A stretch of 64,000 nucleotides of DNA from Bacteroidota bacterium (GTDB lineage: Bacteria > Bacteroidota > Bacteroidia > Flavobacteriales > Weeksellaceae). The translations under genes and the position numbers were made by a program. Shown here one piece after another: positions 8,280 through 15,771 of the stretch. The stretch is taken from positions 1 to 64,000 of the forward strand of contig JAEWOR010000021.1 in assembly GCA_023399595.1 (NCBI GenBank). The letters run 5' to 3'. Position 1 is the stretch's first letter. Each line of letters begins with the position of its first letter. The notes beneath the pieces were generated by a model. That model did no database searches, was not told where the DNA came from, and saw only the letters and a program-made list of their open reading frames with translations.

Positions 8280-9231
8280 ATCTCTTTTTGAAAAATGAGT
8301 CAACAAATTCTGTACCATTAAAAAGTTGCAAATCTTGCATTTTTTCTCCCACTCCAATATATTTCACTGGGATTTGAAACTGATCGGATATTCCTATTAC
8401 TACACCTCCTTTTGCGGTCCCGTCTAACTTAGTAACCGCTAAAGCATTTACTTCTGTAGCAGCTGTAAATTGTTTTGCTTGTTCAAAGGCGTTTTGTCCT
8501 GTGGAACCGTCTATTACTAAAAGAATTTCGTGTGGAGCATCTGGAATAACTTTCTGCATAACTCTTTTAATTTTGGAAAGCTCATTCATTAAATTGATTT
8601 TATTATGAAGTCTTCCTGCGGTATCTATAATTACAATATCAGCATCTTGGGCAACAGCACTTTGAACTGAGTCAAAAGCCACCGAAGCAGGATCGGAACC
8701 CATGTTTTGTTTTACAATAGGAACGCCCACTCTTTCACTCCAAATGGTAAGTTGATCTACAGCTGCTGCTCTAAATGTATCTGCAGCACCTAAAACCACT
8801 TTTTTTCCTTGAGATTTAAACTGATGAGCCAATTTACCAATAGTGGTAGTTTTTCCAACGCCATTTACCCCTACAACCATTATCACGTATGGTTTCTTGG
8901 TTGTATCTATATTTCCTGAATTTGAATGTGGGTTTTCCAAAAGAAGAGCCGAAATCTCCTCTCTTAAAATTCTATCCAATTCGTTAGTGTTAACATATTT
9001 GTCACGTGCAACGCGCTCTTCAATTCTTTCAATCACTTTAATGGTGGTTGCAGCACCTACATCAGAAGCTATTAGGATTTCCTCTAGGTTGTCCAATACC
9101 TCGTCGTCTACTTTACTTTTTCCGACAACGGCTTTGGTCATTTTTTCAAAAAAACCTTGGTTGGATTTTTCTAAACCTTGATCTAATGTTTCTTTTTCTT
9201 CTTTGTTAAATATTTTTTTAAACCAACTCAT
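8278..9231 (-). CDS. ftsY: signal recognition particle receptor FtsY
   Basis: SRP-GTPase that docks ribosome-SRP complexes at the inner membrane. 317 aa with only a short charged N-terminal A region (MSWFKKIFNKEEKETLDQG), then the helical N domain and the G domain. GTPase motifs are GVNGVGKTTTIGKLA (G1, about residues 120-134), the DTAGRLHNK loop (G3) and TKLDGTAKGG (G4/G5). The C-terminus GEKMQDLQLFNGTEFVDSFF is typical. It follows the rpmB-rpmG-DUF4295 cluster, from which a terminator separates it. Confidence 0.96.
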   Translation of the reverse strand: MSWFKKIFNKEEKETLDQGLEKSNQGFFEKMTKAVVGKSKVDDEVLDNLEEILIASDVGAATTIKVIERIEERVARDKYVNTNELDRILREEISALLLENPHSNSGNIDTTKKPYVIMVVGVNGVGKTTTIGKLAHQFKSQGKKVVLGAADTFRAAAVDQLTIWSERVGVPIVKQNMGSDPASVAFDSVQSAVAQDADIVIIDTAGRLHNKINLMNELSKIKRVMQKVIPDAPHEILLVIDGSTGQNAFEQAKQFTAATEVNALAVTKLDGTAKGGVVIGISDQFQIPVKYIGVGEKMQDLQLFNGTEFVDSFFKKR

Positions 9232-9366
9232 TTTTTAGAAGTTAGAGGTTAAGTGTTAGAAGTTAGAGTTTAAAGATTAAGAAGGATTTTAGTGGGAATG
9301 ATTAATCAATTCAAAAAAAACTTATTTTTAACTTTTAGAGTCTAATTTCTATTATTCAAAGATAAT

Positions 9367-9397
9367 AAAAAAACCGCCCAAAAATTGAGCAGTTTTA
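9367..9397 (-). terminator. terminator of the rpmB-rpmG-DUF4295 cluster
   Basis: An imperfect stem with AAACCGCCCAA pairing to TTGAGCAGTTT over loop AAA. Read on the minus strand it ends in GGTTTTTTTATTATC. It lies 25 nt past the DUF4295 stop codon. Confidence 0.75.
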
Positions 9398-9421
9398 TTA
9401 TATTGTCTGAGAGTTCAGATA

Positions 9422-9571
9422 TTATTTTTTCAAATAACCATCAACTTCGTCAACATTCATTACTTTTTCTTCGAAAATGTAAGCTCCAGTTTTAGGAGAT
9501 TTTACCATTTTCACCACTTTGGTCATCTTTTTAGATGCAGTTTGAAGCGTTGCTACTACTTTCTTTGCCAT
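9422..9571 (-). CDS. DUF4295 family small basic protein
   Basis: A 49-codon gene read directly from the sequence: MAKKVVATLQTASKKMTKVV, then KMVKSPKTGAYIFEEKVMNV, then DEVDGYLKK and TAA. It is lysine-rich and matches the Bacteroidota-specific DUF4295 family, which is regularly found just after rpmB and rpmG. That conserved position suggests a ribosome-associated role, but no function is established from sequence alone. It starts 20 nt after the rpmG stop and is followed by the cluster terminator. Confidence 0.88.
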   Translation of the reverse strand: MAKKVVATLQTASKKMTKVVKMVKSPKTGAYIFEEKVMNVDEVDGYLKK

Positions 9572-9591
9572 GGTAAATTATTATTTTATAA

Positions 9592-9774
9592 TTACTTAAT
9601 TTCTTTGTGAACAGTATATTTCTTAAGAACTGGATTGAATTTTTTCAATTCTAATCTATCTGTAGTGTTCTTTTTATTTTTAGTTGTAATGTATCTGCTC
9701 ATTCCTGCCATACCAGATTCTTTGTGTTCTGTGCATTCAAGAATTACTTGTACTCTGTTTCCTTTTTTTGCCAT
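9592..9774 (-). CDS. rpmG: 50S ribosomal protein L33
   Basis: 60 aa, the normal length for bL33, a small protein of the large ribosomal subunit near the E site. Sequence features are RVQVILECTEHKESG at the start and RLELKKFNPVLKKYTVHKE at the end. The zinc-binding cysteine pairs of the Cys4 form are absent (only one Cys is seen), so this is the zinc-free type. It lies 6 nt after rpmB and 20 nt before the DUF4295 gene on the same strand. Confidence 0.95.
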   Translation of the reverse strand: MAKKGNRVQVILECTEHKESGMAGMSRYITTKNKKNTTDRLELKKFNPVLKKYTVHKEIK

Positions 9775-9780
9775 GATTTC

Positions 9781-10017
9781 TTATTTAATAAATCCGTTTC
9801 TTGTTGCTCTTTCAATTGCTTCTTCAATACCAACTTTGTTGATAATTCTCAATCCGTGTGCAGAAACTTTCAAAGTAACACTTTTTTCTTGCTCCGGAAG
9901 GTAAAATTTCTTCTCTAATAAGTTAATTTCAAAACGTCTTTTCGTTTTGTTGTTAGCGTGAGAAACGTGGTTACCAACCATTGCACGCTTTCCTGTTATT
10001 TGGCAAATTCTTGACAT
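9781..10017 (-). CDS. rpmB: 50S ribosomal protein L28
   Basis: 78 aa bL28, a large-subunit protein. It begins MSRICQITGKRAMVGNHVSH, followed by NNKTKRRFEINLLEKKF, which is the family signature, and ends ATRNGFIK. First gene of the rpmB-rpmG-DUF4295 cluster. The 160 nt upstream of it carries its promoter region; TTATTTTG about 45 nt upstream is a weak -7 candidate. Confidence 0.96.
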   Translation of the reverse strand: MSRICQITGKRAMVGNHVSHANNKTKRRFEINLLEKKFYLPEQEKSVTLKVSAHGLRIINKVGIEEAIERATRNGFIK

Positions 10018-10177
10018 ATCTCGATGTTCTTTTTACTACATAAATATTTGAGAGTGCAAAATAACAAAGAAATTTTGATATAGACAAGTGATATTCAAAT
10101 TATTTTTCAAAGTCTTGAGTCTAATTTTTTAATTTTCTTTTGTTATTAAGATAAGCTGTTCGTTTGTAGAGCGGTAA

Positions 10178-11815
10178 CTAAGCAGCTTTTGTTGTTTTTC
10201 TTTTTCTTAACCAATCGGCAAATGTCCAACATAATAAAAATCCTAAAGCAAAAATGGATATTCTTGATAATAAATCTCCAGTTCTGGTATAGAATGTTTT
10301 ACCTTCATACAGCTTAATTTTTGCATATAATGCAGTGGTGTCACCGTACAAAGTGTCAGCTTCAATTTCCCCTAAAGCATTAATATGTGCAGAAATTCCA
10401 CTATTAGCAGATCTTGCAATTTCTCTACGGTTTTCTATCGCTCTCAATCTTGCATAAGATAGAAGCTGTTTATGACCTTCGGAAACGCCCCACCAAGAAT
10501 CATTGGTCATAATTCCAAGGAAGTTTGCTCTTTTATTCACATAATCTGTGGTAAATTCGCCATAAATACTCTCATAGCAAATAATGGGAGCCATTCTTCC
10601 TTTGTTGTAAGGGTTGGCAAATACTTTTCTTTCTTTATCTATTCCCAAAGAAGCTACTGTTCCTCCTAAATTCAGCATTGCATCACCTAAAATGGGTTTT
10701 AATAAACTCATATAAGGGAAAATTTCTACGCCAGGAACTAATTTCCCTTTGTGATAAACATCAATATTTTTATTGGGAATTATTTGTATTGCAGTGTTAT
10801 AGCTTTCTACCCAAACTCCATCTTGTAATAGGTAAGCGTTTTTTGGAGCTTCGGTTTCAGAGAAAAACTGATGTGAAGAAATTCCAGTTTCAAATACCGA
10901 TTGTGGATGTTTTGCGAGGAATGTTTTTACAGAATTGATGATTTCACTGTTATGAAAACCTTTTTCAGAAAAAGAACCTCTTCCTGGTAAAGCCGTTTCA
11001 GGAGCAATATAAAAATCTATTTTCCCTGTTGAATTTTCTTCGGCAAGCTGTAATAAATCTTTTAAAATTGTTAAGCTGTCTTTATTGTATTTTTCGTTGT
11101 AAGGGTCTAAATCTGGCTGTAGCATTAATGCACTTACTTCACCAACAGGTTTTTCTTTAAACGAATTGTATTTTATTAATGAAACAATCATAGGAATCCC
11201 GATAATTGCTAAGAAAATAAAGGCGTTTTTTACAAGGATGTTTCTTTTTCTTTCCACTTCCCAAAGTCTGAATGCATAAAATGCAAAAAGATTAATACAA
11301 AGTATCCAAAAACTTCCTCCAGTAGCACCAAAAGTGTCATACCATTGTATCAGTTTCGGGTATTCTGAAAAAGCATTTCCTAAATTTAGCCAAGGCCAAG
11401 TGAGTTCCCAATTGAGGTGGAATTTTTCAAATGCCATCCAAATCGCGATAAAAAAAGCAAATCCCCAATATGTTCCTTGATAGTTTTTATACCAATGATA
11501 GAATTGAAAAACCAAAGAATACAATAAAGAATTGGCTAATACAGGAAATACAACTGCCATTAAAGAATGGCTTCCGTCGGGGTTTCTTGATTCGTATAAC
11601 CACCCGGTTGTTACAATATTCCAAATAAGAAAAGTTAAATAGGAAAGTCCAAAAATGGTCCAGCCTTTTTTCTTGTTTTTTGAAAATTTCGAAATATTCT
11701 GTTCCATTAAAAGTAATGGGACAAGAGCTATAAAAATAAAAAAAGGGATGCCGTAAGTAGGCCACGAAAGACTCAGTAGAATTGCGGACAAAAGCGCAAG
11801 AAAAATATTTTTCAT
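10178..11815 (-). CDS. lnt: apolipoprotein N-acyltransferase
   Basis: Inner-membrane enzyme that adds the third acyl chain to the N-terminal Cys of lipoproteins. 545 aa: about seven hydrophobic helices in the N-terminal half (starting MKNIFLALLSAILLSLSWP), then a periplasmic nitrilase-like domain. The catalytic Glu is likely in YIAPETALPGRG and the nucleophile is C413 in APIICYESIYGEF; NDSWWGVSEGHKQ also matches the family. A last transmembrane helix is ISIFALGFLLCWTFADWL. The many lipoprotein signals in this window are its substrates. No close co-oriented partner. Confidence 0.94.
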   Translation of the reverse strand: MKNIFLALLSAILLSLSWPTYGIPFFIFIALVPLLLMEQNISKFSKNKKKGWTIFGLSYLTFLIWNIVTTGWLYESRNPDGSHSLMAVVFPVLANSLLYSLVFQFYHWYKNYQGTYWGFAFFIAIWMAFEKFHLNWELTWPWLNLGNAFSEYPKLIQWYDTFGATGGSFWILCINLFAFYAFRLWEVERKRNILVKNAFIFLAIIGIPMIVSLIKYNSFKEKPVGEVSALMLQPDLDPYNEKYNKDSLTILKDLLQLAEENSTGKIDFYIAPETALPGRGSFSEKGFHNSEIINSVKTFLAKHPQSVFETGISSHQFFSETEAPKNAYLLQDGVWVESYNTAIQIIPNKNIDVYHKGKLVPGVEIFPYMSLLKPILGDAMLNLGGTVASLGIDKERKVFANPYNKGRMAPIICYESIYGEFTTDYVNKRANFLGIMTNDSWWGVSEGHKQLLSYARLRAIENRREIARSANSGISAHINALGEIEADTLYGDTTALYAKIKLYEGKTFYTRTGDLLSRISIFALGFLLCWTFADWLRKRKTTKAA

Positions 11816-11954
11816 AAAATACTTTCTAAAATTTTACCCAAAATTAAGACTATTTCGTGTAATTAACGATTTTTGCAATGTGTTTATCAAGAAATTATAA
11901 GTGTGATTTGTTATTGTGTTTTATTTAAACGCAGAATATTGAAATTTTAAGCAT

Positions 11955-11990
11955 AAAAAAACTAAATTCCATAGTTGAAATTTAGTTTTT
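11955..11990 (-). terminator. murB terminator
   Basis: Stem AAAACTAAATT / AATTTAGTTTT around a short loop, 22 nt past the murB stop codon. On the minus strand it is followed by TTTTTTTATGC. Confidence 0.75.
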
Positions 11991-12012
11991 AGTTTTTTTG
12001 GGGTGCTTTTAT

Positions 12013-13020
12013 TTAAACAATATTTACTTCTCTTTCCAGTTCAATTCCGAATTTTTCCTTTACAGAATTGATGATTATTGTAGAGAAATCAAAAATTTCC
12101 TGTCCTGTTGCTTTCCCCGTTTTGTTAATAATTACAAGGGATTGAAGATGATGTGTGGCAACATTTCCTATTTGCTTTCCTTTCCATCCGCATTGTTCAA
12201 TCAGCCAACCTGCAGGAACTTTCACGCCATTTTCATTTTTGTAACCTTGAATAGTGTTAAATTTTTGTTGCAAATTTTCAAAATTAGAATTTGAAATCGT
12301 AGGGTTTTTAAAAAAACTTCCTGCGTTTCCAATTTCTTTTGGATTGGGCAATTTGCTTTCGCGAATATGGATAACTGCTTTGGAAATATCCTGAATAGAA
12401 GGGGTTTCAATTTCCATCTTTTCCAATTCAGTTTTTATAGCCCCATATTCGGTTTTAAGGTGATGATTTTTTGTAGTGAGCTTAAAATTCACTTCCAAAA
12501 TTACATATTTGTTTTTTCCTTCTTGCTTGAAAATAGAATCTCTATATCCAAATCTGCATTTTTCTTTGTCGAACGTTTCAATTTCAAAATTTTCCAAATG
12601 GAGAACTTTACAAGAATGAAAAACGTCTTTAATTTCCGTTCCGTAGGCTCCAATATTTTGCATTGGGGATGTTCCTACATTTCCAGGGATTAAAGAAAGG
12701 TTTTCTAGTCCACCGAAATTGTTTTTTAGTGTCCAAAGTACAAACTGATGCCAGTTTTCACCTGCTTTTGCGGAGACTAAAGCTTCATTATCATTTATAA
12801 TTTCATGAGAAATTCCTTTTAAATCCAATTGAATTACCAACCCATCGAAATCTTTGGTGAAAAGAATATTACTTCCTCCGCCTAAGAATAAAACGTGTTC
12901 AGAAATTTTTTCATTGAGAATCTTTTTAAGTTCATCAACGGAATTTACTTTTGAAAAATAACGAGCTTTAACATCAACACCAAAAGTATTGTAAGGCTGT
13001 AATGAAATGTTTTTTTGCAT
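12013..13020 (-). CDS. murB: UDP-N-acetylenolpyruvoylglucosamine reductase
   Basis: FAD-dependent reductase completing UDP-N-acetylmuramate synthesis for peptidoglycan. The start at 13020 (MQKNISLQPYNTFGVD) is preferred: an in-frame ATG at 13044 would overlap the upstream lipoprotein gene, and the family begins at the NTFG motif. 335 aa, type I. FAD-site motifs are GGGSNILFTKDFDG and NIGAYGTEIKDV. Substrate and catalytic motifs are FGYRDSIFK and NAGSFFKNP, with the serine proton donor in the latter. The start codon is 1 nt after the preceding lipoprotein stop. Confidence 0.94.
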   Translation of the reverse strand: MQKNISLQPYNTFGVDVKARYFSKVNSVDELKKILNEKISEHVLFLGGGSNILFTKDFDGLVIQLDLKGISHEIINDNEALVSAKAGENWHQFVLWTLKNNFGGLENLSLIPGNVGTSPMQNIGAYGTEIKDVFHSCKVLHLENFEIETFDKEKCRFGYRDSIFKQEGKNKYVILEVNFKLTTKNHHLKTEYGAIKTELEKMEIETPSIQDISKAVIHIRESKLPNPKEIGNAGSFFKNPTISNSNFENLQQKFNTIQGYKNENGVKVPAGWLIEQCGWKGKQIGNVATHHLQSLVIINKTGKATGQEIFDFSTIIINSVKEKFGIELEREVNIV

Positions 13021-13021
13021 T

Positions 13022-13504
13022 TTATTTTTGTACCGGTGCTCCAACTATTTTATTCAACTGCTCCTTAATGGATGTTATTTGAGCATTTGAAGCATTAAGA
13101 ATATTAATTTCTTTGGTTTTTGTTTTAATAGTGATAAACTCATCTGGACCGTCGTAATGACCTTGTCCTTCACCGCTTTTAATATTTTCTAACGTGGGGA
13201 TATTAATGAGTGAAATAAGTTTATTCCATTCATCAACCGTAGTTTTTCTGTTAACTTTCGGATAGTTGGTAAACATTCCCCCGGCAGATTCAGTGGTTAC
13301 TAAATCTTGGGTTATTTCAATATTTGAAAAACCACCTCTACCAACTGTATGTTTGTAAGAAACAGAAACTATATCTGATTGCATTGTTTTGGCAGCGGTT
13401 TTAGCTTTTGTTTTTTCTTTTTTAGTTTGCGCTGTAGAGCCACAACTCAATAAAGTGAAACAAATAATTGGTATTAATGAAAGGAATTTTATTTGAGTTA
13501 ACAT
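13022..13504 (-). CDS. predicted lipoprotein of unknown function
   Basis: Not assigned to a family. From the ATG at 13504 it is 160 aa and opens with a signal peptide ending in a lipobox (LTQIKFLSLIPIICFTLLSC then G), so it should be acylated on Cys and placed in the envelope. A basic linker follows (TKKEKTKAKTAAK), then a compact domain with VGRGGFSNIEITQDLV, VDEWNKLISLIN and EGQGHYDGPDEFI. An upstream ATG at 13537 would place extra residues before the signal peptide and overlap the aminotransferase. It sits between the aminotransferase and murB on the same strand and is probably co-transcribed. Confidence 0.78.
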   Translation of the reverse strand: MLTQIKFLSLIPIICFTLLSCGSTAQTKKEKTKAKTAAKTMQSDIVSVSYKHTVGRGGFSNIEITQDLVTTESAGGMFTNYPKVNRKTTVDEWNKLISLINIPTLENIKSGEGQGHYDGPDEFITIKTKTKEINILNASNAQITSIKEQLNKIVGAPVQK

Positions 13505-13526
13505 AACTTTAAATTTTAGGTTTTTA

Positions 13527-14732
13527 TTATATAGCAAATTCCGTTCTATATTTTTGTAAGGCGTCTTCTAAAATCTCCACACTTCTTCTTAAATCCTCTT
13601 CCTTAAGTACGTAAGCTATTCTTACTTGTTTTTTTCCTAATTCTGGATCGCTATAAAAACCTCCTGCTGGTGCAACCATTATGGTTTCGTCGTTATTAGA
13701 ATATTTTTCTAGCAACCACTGAGCGAATTTTTCTGTATCATCAACGGGGAGTTCAGCAACACAATAAAAAGCTCCTTTTGGTTTCGGGCAAATAACACCT
13801 GGGATGGCATTTAATAAATCTACCAACACGTTTCTTCTGTGAGTGTATTCTTCTCTTACTGCACGAATGTAAGGTCCATCGTTATGGTGAGCTGCAGCAG
13901 CTGCAATTTGTCCAATTAGAACTGGACTTAGTCTTGCTTGCGCAAAAAGCATCGCCGCATCATGAATTTTTTTAGAACGGGTAATCATACATCCAATTCT
14001 GATTCCGCACATTGAGTAACGCTTAGATTCAGAGTCGATAATGATGCAATTTTCAGCAATTTCTGGGAAAGCTAACATAGATATTTGTTGTTTTCCATCA
14101 TAAACGTATTCTCTATACACTTCATCAGAAATAATAACAATATCATGCTTTAATGCAATGTCCGCTAATTGTTGAAGTTCCTCTTTAGTGTATAAATAAC
14201 CTGTTGGATTTCCAGGGTTACAAATAATAATAGCTTTAGTTTTACTGGTAATTTTCTTTTCAAATTCTTCAATTGGAGGAAGTGCAAAACCGGTGTCAAT
14301 AGTCGAAGGAACTGCAACTACATGGACGTTGAAAGTGCTTGTGAAACCATTGTAGTTGGCGTAGTAAGGTTCAGGGATAATAATCTCGTCACCATCATCA
14401 CATAAAGTAGAAATAGCAAAGTTTAAAGCTTCAGAACCTCCATTGGTAACAATAAAGTTGTTTGGCGTAAGATCTGTAAATCCTAAAGAATGATAGTAAA
14501 GATTTAAGGCCTCTCTGTATTCTAAATTACCTTCAGAGAGGGAATATTCAAGAACTTTTAAATCTATGTTTTTTATAGCATCTAATGCGGTTTCAGGGGT
14601 TTTAATATCGGGCTGCCCAATATTTAAATGATAAACTTTTATACCTTTTTGCTTGGCTTGTAATGAAAAAGGAACTAATTTTCTTACTGGTGAAGGTGGC
14701 ATGTGTTCCGCTCTGTGAGATATTTTCGGCAT
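13527..14732 (-). CDS. class I/II pyridoxal-phosphate aminotransferase
   Basis: 401 aa fold-type I aminotransferase, closest in form to aspartate-type enzymes. Seen in the sequence: NIGQPDIKTPETAL near the N-terminus, the pocket motif CNPGNPTGYLYTKEEL, SDEVYREYVYDG, and the PLP-binding lysine K237 in SESKRYSMCGIRIG. The C-terminal arginine that holds the substrate carboxylate is likely in KKQVRIAYVL. The exact substrate cannot be told from sequence. The downstream lipoprotein gene begins within 25 nt, suggesting an aminotransferase-lipoprotein-murB operon. Confidence 0.9.
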   Translation of the reverse strand: MPKISHRAEHMPPSPVRKLVPFSLQAKQKGIKVYHLNIGQPDIKTPETALDAIKNIDLKVLEYSLSEGNLEYREALNLYYHSLGFTDLTPNNFIVTNGGSEALNFAISTLCDDGDEIIIPEPYYANYNGFTSTFNVHVVAVPSTIDTGFALPPIEEFEKKITSKTKAIIICNPGNPTGYLYTKEELQQLADIALKHDIVIISDEVYREYVYDGKQQISMLAFPEIAENCIIIDSESKRYSMCGIRIGCMITRSKKIHDAAMLFAQARLSPVLIGQIAAAAAHHNDGPYIRAVREEYTHRRNVLVDLLNAIPGVICPKPKGAFYCVAELPVDDTEKFAQWLLEKYSNNDETIMVAPAGGFYSDPELGKKQVRIAYVLKEEDLRRSVEILEDALQKYRTEFAI

Positions 14733-14811
14733 TTTTTTACTTATTGTTAATTTGACAAAAATAGTGAAATTATCTTCATTCTTTGAAATACTAGTTCTTA
14801 ATTACTAGTTT

Positions 14812-15540
14812 CTAATTTTTAGATTTTAAATTGGTAATTGTAATAATAACGAAAATGAGAATTCCACAAATATATAGACGCATTTAGTGTTCTTAAATCT
14901 AATCCTCCTTTTGCTAAAGGTTTGATGAGGAAGTCTCCGAATGTAGCTCCAAAAGGTCTGGTGAAAATAAAAGTATCCTAAAATAAAATTACATGGTCGA
15001 TTTTAGAAAAAATAGTGGAGCTTAAGTACAAGAAGTATTATTCCGCCAGTTATTAAGTCTCCATTTAAATAACTCAAGCCTAAGTTATCTCCTAAGAAAT
15101 CTCCAAAAGTGGTTCTAAAAGAGTTCGAAAATAAAATAGCTGTTCAATAAAGTATTTCTTTTTCCTTGTCAATAATAGGGTAAACTTCCAGGTTTTTGTA
15201 TCGATAAAACCAAAAAACTAACGATGAAATGTGTCATGAAAATAAAATTAAGCTTCCTCCTAAATAACCTATATGTAAGGTTCTATCAATAAAGTCGGAA
15301 ATTTCTGTTTCAAAAGGGGTTGTGCCTACAATTACAAGTCAGAATAAGTAGGGGTTAAATTTTTTAGACCTTACCTGGAAAATAAGTGCAATAAGGACGA
15401 AAATAAATGTAATGAAAAGACCCATGTAGTAGCTGAGATTGAATGTTTGTGGAGATATAATCTCCAAAAGTTTCTCCCATTGTTGTAGCAATGATTTTTA
15501 AAATCCAGAATACAAAAGTGATTTTAGCAACTTTATTCAT
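14812..15540 (-). pseudogene. decayed DUF347/COG4705 membrane protein
   Basis: No long frame is open here, but the minus strand reads as a broken multi-pass membrane protein. From the ATG at 15540: MNKVAKITFVFWILKIIATT, then MGETFGDYIST. A later segment gives RTTFGDFLGDNLGLSYLNGD, and the last gives TRPFGATFGDFLIKPLAKGG. The repeated GDFL/GETFGD motif is the DUF347 repeat of COG4705 proteins. Several frameshifts and stops separate the pieces, so the gene is long inactive. The original end was probably ITNLKSKN followed by TAG at about 14812. Function of the family is unknown. Confidence 0.75.
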
Positions 15541-15771
15541 GGCGAGGAATTTTGTGTGTATTTAGTTGTTATCATATTTGAAGCCAAATTGAAAATTGAA
15601 AATAAAATTATGATATTTTTAATGATAATAAAATATCATAATGGTTTTATTTGGTTGGGAAGTGTTAATTGATGGTTGTTTGTTTTAGTGTTTTTCGAAT
15701 TTTTAATTAAAAATTGTGAAATATTAACAAATCTTTTATATTTTTGATTTTATACTAAATACTATTTATAT
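15541..15771 (+). promoter_or_regulatory. AT-rich gap with a promoter for the broken T9SS gene
   Basis: This 230-nt gap is strongly AT-rich. Within it, TATTTTTG at 15739-15746 matches TAnnTTTG exactly, with TTG at 15714-15716 as a loosely spaced -33 element. It points at the ATG at 15772. Nothing else was recognised in the gap. Confidence 0.5.

Noticed and set aside
8843..9181. Open reading frame of 112 codons on the plus strand across ftsY
   Set aside because: It runs antisense to a certain ftsY gene, with no domain or promoter. A shadow frame.
15541..15771. A short gene in the AT-rich gap before the T9SS pseudogene
   Set aside because: No frame longer than chance and no homology; it only holds the promoter.
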